From Pseudoxanthomonas sp. Root65 (GTDB taxonomy: Bacteria > Pseudomonadota > Gammaproteobacteria > Xanthomonadales > Xanthomonadaceae): DNA of 64,000 nt. Below, piece by piece: positions 25,347 through 34,212 of the stretch. The translations under genes and the position numbers were made by a program. Each line of letters begins with the position of its first letter. The stretch's first letter is position 1. The stretch is taken from contig NZ_LMHA01000001.1 of NCBI RefSeq assembly GCF_001427635.1, forward strand, positions 1,711,133 through 1,775,132, read 5' to 3'. The notes below the pieces were generated by a model. It was not told the origin of the DNA, did no database searches, and saw nothing but the letters and a program-made list of their open reading frames with translations.

Positions 25347-25868
25347 TCAGCCGCCTCCGAGCGAAGGTGCCAGCCGCGAGGCCTGCGTCTCCTTCTGCAG
25401 GCGGCCGCGGATGCGCCAGGCGCTGTTCGCGGGCGTGAGCTGCAGGTTCCAGTCGTGCCGCGTGTCGATCTCGGCGGGGGCGGTCCAGCCGGTAGTCGTG
25501 CGCGACAGCGGCAGGCGCAGGTCCTGTGCCGCTTCGGTGGGATGGGTCAGCACCAGCACGAGCGAGGTTTCGCGACCGAACTCGCCGGTCACCGCGGTCA
25601 GTTCCACATGGTCCGGGCGCACCTGCAGGATGGCGCTGAGCTTGCGCTGCGCGGCGCGCTCGTCCGGTCCCAGGTCAGTGGTCTGGATCTGCGACACGCG
25701 CTGCACCTCGTCGATGACGGGATCGGCGCCACCGGCGCGCACGGCGGTGACCACCAGCCAGAGGCCGGCCACGACCGAGGCCAGCGGCAGGCCCCAGACC
25801 AGCCACACCATCGGTTCCTTCCAGAACGGGCGGGCGTTGGCGGCGGAGGCATCGGGTTTCGTGGTCAT
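25347..25868 (-). CDS. ccoH: cbb3 oxidase assembly protein CcoH/FixH
   Basis: A 173-residue protein with a short cytoplasmic N-terminus containing FWKEPMVW, one membrane helix (about residues 22-42) and a periplasmic beta-rich domain, matching FixH/CcoH. CcoH interacts with CcoN and CcoP during assembly. The ATG at 25868 overlaps the ccoG stop by 4 nt. An overlapping upstream open frame is not coding. Confidence 0.85.
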   Translation of the reverse strand: MTTKPDASAANARPFWKEPMVWLVWGLPLASVVAGLWLVVTAVRAGGADPVIDEVQRVSQIQTTDLGPDERAAQRKLSAILQVRPDHVELTAVTGEFGRETSLVLVLTHPTEAAQDLRLPLSRTTTGWTAPAEIDTRHDWNLQLTPANSAWRIRGRLQKETQASRLAPSLGGG

Positions 25869-27487
25869 GGGGAGGGTCCGAAGTAACTGCTGTCCACGGT
25901 CTTCTGCGTGCCGGTATCGACATCGCGGACGGTGAATGTCACGGCATGGCGGCCATGGAGGGTGGCGGGTGCGTTGGCGGTGACGGCCAGCGACAGGACT
26001 TGCTCGGGTTCGGCGCGCACCGTCAGGTCGCCGTCGCGCAGGACGATGCCGGGCGAGTCCGATGCCAGCGTCACGACATAGCGATGCGATTGCTGGTCCT
26101 TGTTGATCAGCTTGAGCGTGTAGCTGTTCTCGACCTGACCTTCGGCGACTTCGCGGTACAGCGCATTGCGGTCGCGCAGCACTTCGGCGATCAGCGCGTC
26201 GCGGTGGAACACGCCCCAGCCCCAGGCCATCACCAGCCCCAGCAGCAGGGCGCCGTAGACGACGATGCGCAGCCGCAGCACCTTCGACGGCTTGCCGTCG
26301 ATGGCGTTCTGGGTGGTGTAGCGGATCAGTCCCTTCGGATAGCCCATCTTGTCCATCACGTCGTCGCAGGCGTCGATGCACGCGCCGCAGGCGATGCACT
26401 CGTACTGCAGTCCGTTGCGGATGTCGATGCCGGTGGGGCAGACCTGCACGCAGATCGTGCAGTCGATGCAGTCGCCCAGCTGGTCCGGGACGAACTTCGG
26501 CAGCGGTTCGATCACCGCGCCGGCACCGGCGAAGGTGATGGTACCGTGCGCACCGAGTCGCTGGTCGGCAGCGCTGGGGTGCGCGTTGGCACGCACCACG
26601 TAGTCGTAGGCGGTGACCTGGTCGAGCAGGCCGCGCGCGCGTTCCAGCACGCTGCCCAGGCCGCGCTTGCGCGGGCCGCGCGGCTCACCGCGCATCGGGT
26701 CGTAGGCGATGATCAGCGTGTTGCGGTCGAACATCGCGCTCTGGAAGCGCGCATACGGACACATGTACTTGCACACCTGCTCGCGCAGGAAACCGGCGAA
26801 GCCCCACGTGGCCAGCGCATAGAACAGCACCCAGAACGTTTCCCAGCCGCCCCAGGCGAACGGCCACAGGCGCGCACCGAGATCGAGGATGGGGGTGAAG
26901 AAGCCGACGAAGGTGAAGCCCGTCCACAGCGCGAACACGGTCCACAGCACGTGCTTGCCGCCCTTGCGCAGCAACTTGTTGGCGCTCCACGGCGCCGCAT
27001 CCAGCTTGATGCGCGCGCTGCGGTCGCCTTCGGTCCAGCGCTCCATCCACAGGAACACTTCCGTCCACACCGTCTGCGGACAGGCATAGCCGCACCACAG
27101 GCGTCCGGCCAGCGCGGTGAAGAAGAACAGCGCCATCGCCGCGATGATCAGCAGCATGGCGAGGAACAGGAAATCCTGCGGCCAGAACACCAGCCCGAAC
27201 ACGTAGAACTTGCGCGCCGGCAGGTCGAACAGCACGGCCTGGCGGTCGTCCCACGGCAGCCACGGGAACAGGTAGTACATGCCCAGCAGCCACCACACCG
27301 CCACCACCCGCAGGCGGTTGAGCCTGCCGGCCACGTCGCGCGGATACACCTTGCGCTCGCTGACATAGAACGCATTGCCCTGCGCATCCACCACGTCCAG
27401 CGGGATGCGCCGTCGGGCGGTGTCGGCAGCGGGCGGCGTCGGCGGTGCTGGCGTGGACATGGGCGGCTCTGTCGTGGCGGGCGTCAT
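25865..27487 (-). CDS. ccoG: cbb3 oxidase accessory protein CcoG (RdxA/FixG), membrane iron-sulfur protein
   Basis: About 540 residues: Pro-rich N-terminus, several membrane helices with the WCGYACPQTVW motif, two 4Fe-4S ferredoxin motifs (DCIDCTICVQVCP and ECIACGACIDACD), a final helix and a periplasmic Ig-like domain. CcoG is a cupric reductase for cbb3 copper delivery. Compared with the usual family pattern there appears to be an extra stretch of about 50-60 residues between the GEPRG motif and the first ferredoxin motif. The start is uncertain because neither ATG (27487, 27460) has a clear ribosome-binding site. It is separated by 49 nt from the preceding gene. Confidence 0.9.
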   Translation of the reverse strand: MTPATTEPPMSTPAPPTPPAADTARRRIPLDVVDAQGNAFYVSERKVYPRDVAGRLNRLRVVAVWWLLGMYYLFPWLPWDDRQAVLFDLPARKFYVFGLVFWPQDFLFLAMLLIIAAMALFFFTALAGRLWCGYACPQTVWTEVFLWMERWTEGDRSARIKLDAAPWSANKLLRKGGKHVLWTVFALWTGFTFVGFFTPILDLGARLWPFAWGGWETFWVLFYALATWGFAGFLREQVCKYMCPYARFQSAMFDRNTLIIAYDPMRGEPRGPRKRGLGSVLERARGLLDQVTAYDYVVRANAHPSAADQRLGAHGTITFAGAGAVIEPLPKFVPDQLGDCIDCTICVQVCPTGIDIRNGLQYECIACGACIDACDDVMDKMGYPKGLIRYTTQNAIDGKPSKVLRLRIVVYGALLLGLVMAWGWGVFHRDALIAEVLRDRNALYREVAEGQVENSYTLKLINKDQQSHRYVVTLASDSPGIVLRDGDLTVRAEPEQVLSLAVTANAPATLHGRHAVTFTVRDVDTGTQKTVDSSYFGPSP

Positions 27488-27536
27488 GCTGGCGCCGCGT
27501 CGGCGCGCGAGGGAGCGACGGGTTGTCGCAGGCCGC

Positions 27537-27833
27537 TCACTCCGGCGGCAGCGCGCGGTTGAAGCGGCTGGCCGGGCGCAGCAGGATCCAGGTGAACAGG
27601 CTGCTGGCGGCGGTCGCCAGCCAGAACATGAAGAAACCCAGCGTGTAGCCGAGTTCGCGGCTGATCGCCAGGTCGGGGAAGGTCATGTCGCGCAGCGTCA
27701 GCGGATCGACGAAGGCGAAGAACACCATCGTCGCCACGCCGGCCGCGAAGAAGCTGGGCCAGAGCACCGCCCCGACGCGCTGCGCGAGCGGCCGGGGCGG
27801 ATGATCGAAGCGGGGCTCGGTGAAGTCGCTCAT
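27537..27833 (-). CDS. small two-helix membrane protein between ccoP and ccoG
   Basis: A 98-residue protein with two hydrophobic helices (about 25-45 and 62-85), an acidic/Pro-rich N-terminus and a basic end. It overlaps the ccoP stop by 4 nt (ATGA), so it is translated with the oxidase. I do not recognise a named family. Its place exactly between structural and assembly genes suggests an accessory subunit or assembly factor for cbb3. It is distinct from CcoQ, which is also present. Confidence 0.75.
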   Translation of the reverse strand: MSDFTEPRFDHPPRPLAQRVGAVLWPSFFAAGVATMVFFAFVDPLTLRDMTFPDLAISRELGYTLGFFMFWLATAASSLFTWILLRPASRFNRALPPE

Positions 27834-28765
27834 TTCGCGCCGGCGGCCGCCTGGCCCTGCTTGTGCGAGAGCGACCAGACGTACGACGCCACCAGCCGCG
27901 CGCGCGTCTCGCCCAGCAGTTCGCGATGGGCCGGCATCACGCCATGGCGTCCGCGGTTGATCGTCGTGCGCAGGCTGTCCTTGCTGTTGCCGTACAGCCA
28001 GTAGTCGTCGGTCAGGTCGGGCGCGCCGAGTTCCTGGTTGCCGGTGCCGTCGGCGCCATGGCAGGCGACGCAGAGGCCGTCGTAGAGCGGTTTGCCCTGC
28101 GCGGCCATGAAGTTGTTCTTCATGCCGGCCTGCGGATCGTTCAACACGTTGACGTAGGCGATGACGTAGTCGACCGCGTTGGGGCCGCCCATGTTGGTCA
28201 GTGCGGTCCCCCATTCCGGCATCACACCCTCGCGGCCGTCCAGCACGCTCTGCAGCACGAGGTCGGGGGTGCCGCCCCAGTGCCAGACGCCATCGGTGAG
28301 GTTGGGATAGCCGATTGCGCCCTGGCCGGTGGAGCCGTGGCAGGTGGCGCAGGTGTTGTTGAAGATGGACTGTCCCAGCGCAAGCGCCTTCGGGTCCTTG
28401 GCCAGCTGGTCGATGGGCTGGTGGGCGAACGGCGCGAAGGTCGCTTCCAGCTTCCTGTCCTGCAAGGCCTTGGCCTGGTCGTGCTCGCCAGTGGAGGACC
28501 ACTTGGCGTATCCCGGAACGATGCCCAGGCCGCCGTACCACGCGATGTAGCCGATGCTGAAGACGATGGTCAGGTAGAACAGGTTGATCCACCACCGCGG
28601 CAGCGGCTTGTTGTACTCGGTCAGGTCGCCGTCCCAGACGTGCGAGGTGTCTTCCGGCGCCGGGTCGCCCGGACGGCGGCGGCCGGTCCACCAGAGCAGC
28701 CACACGCAGCCCAGGATGTTCAGTACGACCAGCGCGACGATGAAACCGATCCAGCCTGCGCTCAT
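27830..28765 (-). CDS. ccoP: cbb3 oxidase subunit III, di-heme cytochrome c
   Basis: A 311-residue membrane-anchored di-heme cytochrome c. It has two N-terminal hydrophobic segments (about 5-27 and 58-80), the latter preceded by the conserved NKPLPRWW motif, then two c-type heme motifs CATCH and CVACH in the periplasm, each with a downstream Met-containing loop. CcoP passes electrons to CcoO and CcoN. The start overlaps the ccoQ stop (ATGA). Confidence 0.96.
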   Translation of the reverse strand: MSAGWIGFIVALVVLNILGCVWLLWWTGRRRPGDPAPEDTSHVWDGDLTEYNKPLPRWWINLFYLTIVFSIGYIAWYGGLGIVPGYAKWSSTGEHDQAKALQDRKLEATFAPFAHQPIDQLAKDPKALALGQSIFNNTCATCHGSTGQGAIGYPNLTDGVWHWGGTPDLVLQSVLDGREGVMPEWGTALTNMGGPNAVDYVIAYVNVLNDPQAGMKNNFMAAQGKPLYDGLCVACHGADGTGNQELGAPDLTDDYWLYGNSKDSLRTTINRGRHGVMPAHRELLGETRARLVASYVWSLSHKQGQAAAGAK

Positions 28766-28902
28766 GGGTTGCTCTCCCCGTCCTCACCCAGCGGCATGCG
28801 CGCCGCATCCTCGAAATCCGCCTTGCGGCGCGGGCTCCAGGCCCACACCCAGCCGGCGATGAACAGCACGATCAGTACCCCGGTCACGATCCCCGATACC
28901 AT
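28762..28902 (-). CDS. ccoQ: cbb3 oxidase small subunit CcoQ
   Basis: A 46-residue protein with one membrane helix (about residues 5-23), the WAWSPRRKADFEDAA segment typical of CcoQ, and an acidic tail. It lies between ccoO (3 nt after its stop) and ccoP (4-nt overlap). CcoQ stabilises the CcoNOP complex. Confidence 0.93.
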   Translation of the reverse strand: MVSGIVTGVLIVLFIAGWVWAWSPRRKADFEDAARMPLGEDGESNP

Positions 28903-28905
28903 GGC

Positions 28906-29526
28906 TCAGCCTCCCCTCGGCGCGGCCTTGCCCAGCCCTTGCAGGTAGGCGACCACGGCGTCCAGTTCTGTCCTGCCCTCCACGTCGGTGGTGGCGTTGT
29001 CGATCTCTTCGTCGCTGTACGGATCGCCGATGCGCTGCAGCGTCTTCATGCGCTGCGCGACCTCGACGCCGTCGACCTTGGCGTTTTCCAGCCAGGGGAA
29101 GGACGGCATGTTCGATTCGGGTACCACGTCGCGCGGATTGATCAGGTGCACGCGATGCCAGTCGTCGGAGTAGCGGCCACCCACGCGGGCCAGGTCCGGC
29201 CCGGTGCGCTTGCTGCCCCACTGGAACGGGCGGTCGTAGACCGATTCGCCGGCCAGCGAGTAGTGGCCGTAGCGCTCGGACTCGAAGCGCAGCGTGCGCA
29301 CCATCTGCGAGTGGCAGTTGTAGCAGCCCTCGCGGATGTAGATGTCGCGGCCGGCGAGCTGCAGCGCAGGGTAGGGCTTCACGCCTTCCAGGGGCTTGAT
29401 CGCCTCGGCCTGGAACATCAGCGGGACGATCTCGGCCAGGCCGCCGAACGACACCGCCACCGCGATCAGCACCGCCATCAGGCCGACGTTCTTCTCGACT
29501 TTCTCGTGTGAATTTCCATTGCTCAT
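28906..29526 (-). CDS. ccoO: cbb3 oxidase subunit II, mono-heme cytochrome c
   Basis: A 206-residue subunit with one N-terminal membrane anchor (about 15-37) and one heme c motif CYNCHSQM, with the distal Met region near SNMPSFPW. These are signature features of CcoO. It follows ccoN by 12 nt. Confidence 0.96.
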   Translation of the reverse strand: MSNGNSHEKVEKNVGLMAVLIAVAVSFGGLAEIVPLMFQAEAIKPLEGVKPYPALQLAGRDIYIREGCYNCHSQMVRTLRFESERYGHYSLAGESVYDRPFQWGSKRTGPDLARVGGRYSDDWHRVHLINPRDVVPESNMPSFPWLENAKVDGVEVAQRMKTLQRIGDPYSDEEIDNATTDVEGRTELDAVVAYLQGLGKAAPRGG

Positions 29527-29538
29527 GTCGTGGGCTCC

Positions 29539-30984
29539 TCAGGCGCGCGCCTGGCTGGCATCGGGCGGCAGGATCGGCTGCGGGGCGGTGGCGCGGGCGC
29601 TGGCGACCTGGAAGGTCTTCCAGGTGTTCCAGGCCATGATCAGCATGCCGGCGAACACCAGCAGGCCGCCGCCCAGCCGCACCAGGTAGTAGGGATAGGT
29701 CGCGTTCAACGCCTCGACGAAGCTGTAGGTCAGCGTGCCGTCAGCGTTGGTGGCGCGCCACATGAGGCCCTGCATCACGCCGGCGATCCACATCGAGGCG
29801 ATGTAGAACACCACGCCCAGCGTGTGCAGCCAGAAGTGCGTGTCGATCGCCTTGACCGAGAACATCTGCTCGCGGCCCAGCAGCTTCGGCAGCAGCGCGT
29901 AGACCGAGCCGATGGTGATCATCGCCACCCAGCCCAGCGCGCCGGCGTGAACGTGGCCGATGGTCCAGTCGGTGTAGTGGCTCAGCGAGTTGACCGTCTT
30001 GATCGACATCATCGGCCCCTCGAACGTGCTCATCATGTAGAACGAGAGCGAGACGATCAGGAACTTCAGGATCGGGTCGGTGCGCAGCTTGTGCCACACC
30101 CCGGACAGCGTCATGACGCCGTTGATGGCGCCGCCCCAGCTGGGCGCGAGCAGGATCAGCGAGAACACCATGCCCAGGCTCTGTGCCCAGTCCGGCAGCG
30201 CGGTGTAGTGCAGGTGGTGCGGACCGGCCCACATGTAGATGGCGATCAGCGCCCAGAAGTGCACGATCGAGAGCCGGTAAGAATAGATCGGGCGGCCGGC
30301 CTGCTTGGGCACGAAGTAGTACATCATCCCGAGGAAGCCGGCGGTCAGGAAGAAGCCCACCGCGTTGTGGCCGTACCACCACTGCACCATCGCATCGACC
30401 GCGCCGCTGTAGACCGGGTACGAATGCAGCAGCCCGCTCGGCAGCGCCAGGCTGTTGACGATGTGCAGCAGCGCCACGGCGATGATGTAGGCGCCGAAGA
30501 ACCAGTTCGCCACGTAGATGTGCTTGACCGCGCGCCGGGCGATGGTGCCGAAGAACAGCACCGCGTAGGACACCCACACCACCGCGATCAGCACGTCGAT
30601 CGGCCAGACCAGCTCGGCGTATTCCTTGCCCTGGGTCAGGCCCAGCGGCAGCGAGACCGCCGCGGCCACGATGACCAGCTGCCAGCCCCAGAACACGAAC
30701 GCGGCCAACCTGTCGGACAGCAACCGCACATGGCAGGTCCGCTGCACCACATGCAGGCTGGTGGCGAACAGCGCGCAGCCGCCGAACGCGAAGATCACCG
30801 CGTTGGTGTGCAGCGGGCGCAGCCGGCCATAGCTCAGCCACGGCACGTCGAAGTTCAGCGCCGGCCAGTACAGCTGGGCGGCGATCAGTACGCCCACGAG
30901 CATCCCCACGATCCCCCAGACCACGGTCATCACCGTGAACTGGCGCACCACCTTGTCGTTGTAAGTCCCCTGGACGCCTTGCAT
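29539..30984 (-). CDS. ccoN: cbb3-type cytochrome c oxidase subunit I
   Basis: A 481-residue catalytic subunit with about 12 membrane helices and the conserved His ligands for heme b, heme b3 and CuB (for example [28 protein letters not shown] and [10 protein letters not shown]). The enzyme reduces oxygen to water at high affinity. AGGAG lies 7 nt before the ATG at 30984; the frame is open upstream but has no signal for initiation. It is first in a 12-gene operon. A perfect FNR box is centred 62 nt before the ATG. Confidence 0.97.
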   Translation of the reverse strand: MQGVQGTYNDKVVRQFTVMTVVWGIVGMLVGVLIAAQLYWPALNFDVPWLSYGRLRPLHTNAVIFAFGGCALFATSLHVVQRTCHVRLLSDRLAAFVFWGWQLVIVAAAVSLPLGLTQGKEYAELVWPIDVLIAVVWVSYAVLFFGTIARRAVKHIYVANWFFGAYIIAVALLHIVNSLALPSGLLHSYPVYSGAVDAMVQWWYGHNAVGFFLTAGFLGMMYYFVPKQAGRPIYSYRLSIVHFWALIAIYMWAGPHHLHYTALPDWAQSLGMVFSLILLAPSWGGAINGVMTLSGVWHKLRTDPILKFLIVSLSFYMMSTFEGPMMSIKTVNSLSHYTDWTIGHVHAGALGWVAMITIGSVYALLPKLLGREQMFSVKAIDTHFWLHTLGVVFYIASMWIAGVMQGLMWRATNADGTLTYSFVEALNATYPYYLVRLGGGLLVFAGMLIMAWNTWKTFQVASARATAPQPILPPDASQARA

Positions 30985-31011
30985 GCGGCCTCTCCTGTTC
31001 TGGTACGGCGG

Positions 31012-31053
31012 ATTCTCGGGACCGGCCGACGGAACCGCATTGATCAGGATCAA
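31012..31053 (-). promoter_or_regulatory. ccoN promoter with FNR/ANR-type box
   Basis: The FNR box (TTGATCAGGATCAA on the plus strand, 31040-31053) is perfect. Reading toward ccoN, a -10-like GAGAAT lies at 31012-31017, exactly 22 nt from the box, giving a -41.5 class II position and a predicted start near 31005. The same box lies 146 nt before the divergent cydA, where it might also act. Confidence 0.75.
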
Positions 31054-31198
31054 CCCCTCGTGGTGGTCGATGGCAGAGGGGGCGCGCGGGAGGCCGGGAG
31101 AGGGAGGGCGAGGCCAGGGAAAGGGGGTGCGACAGACGGTCGCCCCTCGCTGTGACATGACAGGGCTAGAATCCCCGGCAAGGTCCCAGGAGCTCCCC

Positions 31199-32770
31199 AT
31201 GCCCGACATGACCGTTGTCGAACTGTCCCGGCTGCAGTTCGCGCTCACCGCGATGTACCACTTCCTGTTCGTCCCGCTGACGCTGGGGCTCTCCTTCCTG
31301 ATCGCCATCATGGAGAGCGTCTACGTCATGACCGGGCGCGACATCTGGCGGCGCATGACCCTGTTCTGGGGCACGCTGTTCGGCATCAACTTCGCCATGG
31401 GCGTGGCCACGGGCATCGTGATGGAGTTCCAGTTCGGCATGAACTGGTCCTACTACAGCCACTACGTCGGCGACATCTTCGGGGCGCCGCTGGCGATCGA
31501 AGGCCTGATGGCGTTCTTCCTGGAAGCCACCTTCATCGGCCTGTTCTTCTTCGGCTGGGACAAGCTGAGCAAGGTGCAGCACCTGGTGGTGACCTGGCTG
31601 GTGGCGCTGGGGTCCAACTTCTCGGCGCTGTGGATCCTGGTGGCCAACGGCTGGATGCAGAATCCCGTCGGCGCGGTCTTCAATCCCGAGACCATGCGCA
31701 TGGAGATCACCGACTTCATGGCGGTGATCTTCAATCCGGTGGCGCAGGCGAAGTTCGTGCACACCGTATCGGCCGGCTACGTGACCGGTGCGATGTTCGT
31801 CATGGCGATCAGCGCGTTCTACCTGCTGCGCGGCCGCAACGTCGACTTCGCCAAGCGCTCGATGGCGGTGGCCGCCAGCTTCGGCCTGGCCGCGGCGCTG
31901 TCGGTCGTGGTGCTGGGCGACGAGAGCGGCTACGCCACCAGCGAACACCAGAAGATGAAGCTGGCCGCGATCGAGGCGATGTGGGAGACCGAACCCGCGC
32001 CGGCTGGTTTCAACGCCTTCGCGCTTCCCGACCAGAAGAACCAGACCAACCATTACGCGCTGCACATCCCGTACGTGATGGGACTGATCGGCACGCGCTC
32101 GTTCACTACCGAGATGCCGGGCATCCTGGACCTGGTGGAACGCGCCGAGGGCCGCATCCGCAACGGCCTGCTGGGCTACGAGGCGCTGCAGACGCTGCGC
32201 GCCAACAAGCACGACGGCACTGCGCGGCAGGTCTTCGAGGCGCACTGGCGCGACATCGGCCACGCCCTGCTGCTGAAGCGCTACCGCGAGGACATCGGCA
32301 ACGCCACCGAGGAGGAGATCGTGCGTGCCGCGCACGACACCGTGCCGCACGTGGCGCCACTGTTCTGGAGCTTCCGGCTGATGGCGGGGCTGGGCTTCTA
32401 TTTCATCGCCTTCTTCGCGGTGGCGTTCTACCTGGCCAGCCGGCAGCGGCTGGACCGCTACCGGTGGTTCCTGAAGGTGGCGTTCTGGAGCCTGCCGTTG
32501 CCGTGGCTGGCGATCGAAGCCGGTTGGCTGATCGCCGAGTACGGGCGGCAGCCATGGATCATCGACGGCGTGCTGCCCACGTTCCTCGCCGCGTCCGGAC
32601 TGCAGCTGCACCAGGTCGTGATCTCGCTCACCGGCTTCGTGCTGGTCTACACGGTGCTGGCGATCATCGAGGTGTGGCTGATGCGCAAGCTGATCCTCAA
32701 GGGCCCCGAGCATCTGTCGGCGCCGCAGCCCGATGGGGAAGGCGTACCACAACCGGCCCCGGCGGGCTGA
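31199..32770 (+). CDS. cydA: cytochrome bd ubiquinol oxidase subunit I
   Basis: A 523-residue subunit with about nine membrane helices. His21 (AMYHFL) and a second His in [10 protein letters not shown] are heme ligands, and the [21 protein letters not shown] stretch and following region form the long, E. coli-type Q loop with the [12 protein letters not shown] segment. It oxidises ubiquinol and reduces oxygen without pumping protons. AGGAG lies 6 nt before the ATG. A possible -10 TAGAAT is at 31167-31172. It is divergent from ccoN and heads the cydABX operon. Confidence 0.97.
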   Translation: MPDMTVVELSRLQFALTAMYHFLFVPLTLGLSFLIAIMESVYVMTGRDIWRRMTLFWGTLFGINFAMGVATGIVMEFQFGMNWSYYSHYVGDIFGAPLAIEGLMAFFLEATFIGLFFFGWDKLSKVQHLVVTWLVALGSNFSALWILVANGWMQNPVGAVFNPETMRMEITDFMAVIFNPVAQAKFVHTVSAGYVTGAMFVMAISAFYLLRGRNVDFAKRSMAVAASFGLAAALSVVVLGDESGYATSEHQKMKLAAIEAMWETEPAPAGFNAFALPDQKNQTNHYALHIPYVMGLIGTRSFTTEMPGILDLVERAEGRIRNGLLGYEALQTLRANKHDGTARQVFEAHWRDIGHALLLKRYREDIGNATEEEIVRAAHDTVPHVAPLFWSFRLMAGLGFYFIAFFAVAFYLASRQRLDRYRWFLKVAFWSLPLPWLAIEAGWLIAEYGRQPWIIDGVLPTFLAASGLQLHQVVISLTGFVLVYTVLAIIEVWLMRKLILKGPEHLSAPQPDGEGVPQPAPAG

Positions 32771-32782
32771 CGGGAGAGACGC

Positions 32783-33928
32783 ATGGACACGATTCCGCTC
32801 GACTACGCCACGCTGCGCCTGATCTGGTGGCTGCTGCTGGGCATCCTGCTGATCGGCTTCGCGGTGATGGACGGTTTCGACCTGGGCGTGGCGACGCTGC
32901 TGCCCGCAGTGGCGCGCACCGACGAAGAGCGCCGCATCGTGCTGAACGTCATCGGTCCGGTGTGGGAAGGCAATCAGGTGTGGCTGATCCTCGGCGGCGG
33001 CGCGATCTTCGCCGCGTTCCCGCCGCTGTATGCGGTCAGTTTTTCCGGGTTCTACCTGGCGATGTTCCTGATCCTGTTCGCGCTGATCCTGCGGCCGGTC
33101 GGCTTCAAGTTCCGCAGCAAGGTGCCCGATCCACGCTGGCGCGCCGCGTGGGACTGGTCGCTGTTCGTCAGCGGGCTGGTGCCGGCGCTGGTGTTCGGCG
33201 TGGCGATGGGCAACGTGCTGCTGGGCGTGCCGTTCCACTTCGACGACACCCTGCGGATCTTCTACGAAGGCGGGCTGTTCGGCCTGCTGACGCCGTTCGC
33301 GCTGCTGTGCGGCCTGGTCAGTGTGGCGATGCTGGTGATGCACGGCGCCGGCATGCTGGCGATGAAGACCTCCGGCGACATCGCGCTGCGTGCGCGCCGC
33401 TACGGCAGCCTTGCGGCGCTGGCGACGGCGGTGCTGTTCGTGATCGGCGGCCTGTGGGTCGCGCGCATCGACGGCTATGCGCTGCAGGTGGCGATGGACC
33501 CCGCCGGCGCCTCGAATCCGCTGGCCAAGGTGGTGGTCGCGCAGCCCGGCGCGTGGATGGACAACTACGCGCGCTGGCCGCTGGCGTGGCTGCTGCCGGG
33601 GCTAGGCGTGGCGGGTGCGTTGCTGAGTGCGCTGCTGTTGCGTGCCGGGCGCGCCGGGCAGGCCTTCCTGTCGTCGGCGACCAGCATCACCGCCATCATC
33701 CTGACCCTGGGCGTGGCGGCGTTTCCGTTCCTGCTGCCGTCGTCCACACAACCCGGTTCCAGCCTGACGCTGTGGGACGCCTCGTCCAGCCACATGACGC
33801 TCTTCATCATGCTGCTGGCCACGGCGTTCTTCCTGCCCATCGTGCTGCTCTACACCGCCTGGGTCTTCCGCGTGCTGCGCGGCAAGGTCGACCAGCACGG
33901 CATGGGCCGCAACCCCAACGCGTACTGA
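32783..33928 (+). CDS. cydB: cytochrome bd ubiquinol oxidase subunit II
   Basis: A 381-residue integral membrane subunit with eight or nine helices and the family motifs [26 protein letters not shown] and a C-terminal [12 protein letters not shown]. It pairs with CydA to form cytochrome bd. It follows cydA by 12 nt, and its stop is next to the cydX ribosome-binding site. Confidence 0.97.
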   Translation: MDTIPLDYATLRLIWWLLLGILLIGFAVMDGFDLGVATLLPAVARTDEERRIVLNVIGPVWEGNQVWLILGGGAIFAAFPPLYAVSFSGFYLAMFLILFALILRPVGFKFRSKVPDPRWRAAWDWSLFVSGLVPALVFGVAMGNVLLGVPFHFDDTLRIFYEGGLFGLLTPFALLCGLVSVAMLVMHGAGMLAMKTSGDIALRARRYGSLAALATAVLFVIGGLWVARIDGYALQVAMDPAGASNPLAKVVVAQPGAWMDNYARWPLAWLLPGLGVAGALLSALLLRAGRAGQAFLSSATSITAIILTLGVAAFPFLLPSSTQPGSSLTLWDASSSHMTLFIMLLATAFFLPIVLLYTAWVFRVLRGKVDQHGMGRNPNAY

Positions 33929-33939
33929 GGAGCATCGCC

Positions 33940-34056
33940 ATGTGGTACTTCAGCTGGATCCTGGGCGCCGGCCTGGCCGCGAGCTTCGCCATCCTCAACG
34001 GCATGTGGTACGAGCTGCGCGAGAACGACCGCGACGCCGAACGCCGCGCCCCCTGA
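33940..34056 (+). CDS. cydX: cytochrome bd small subunit CydX
   Basis: A 38-residue protein beginning MWYFSWILG, with one membrane helix and a charged C-terminus rich in Glu, Asp and Arg. This is the classic CydX pattern, required for stability of the bd oxidase. GAGGAG precedes the ATG by 7 nt, and the gene begins 11 nt after cydB. Confidence 0.95.
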   Translation: MWYFSWILGAGLAASFAILNGMWYELRENDRDAERRAP

Positions 34057-34212
34057 CCGGCCTGCGCCCGGTCGCCGGCGGCCCTGGCGCGGCCGGGACC
34101 TGCGGCACTCGGCGCGCCGTCGCGGTTCCGGCATCATCCGGACGGTGACGGGCATGGTGCCCGCACGGCCATGCCCTCCCGCAGGGTGCGGCCTCCGGCA
34201 CGGAGAGGCGCC

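Noticed and set aside
29530-31155. A 541-codon plus-strand open frame opposite ccoN
   Set aside because: It is His/Arg/Gln-rich mirror sequence of membrane-helix codons; ccoN is unambiguous on the other strand.
31166-33343. A 725-codon minus-strand open frame opposite cydAB
   Set aside because: It is antisense to two clear oxidase genes and has shadow-type composition.
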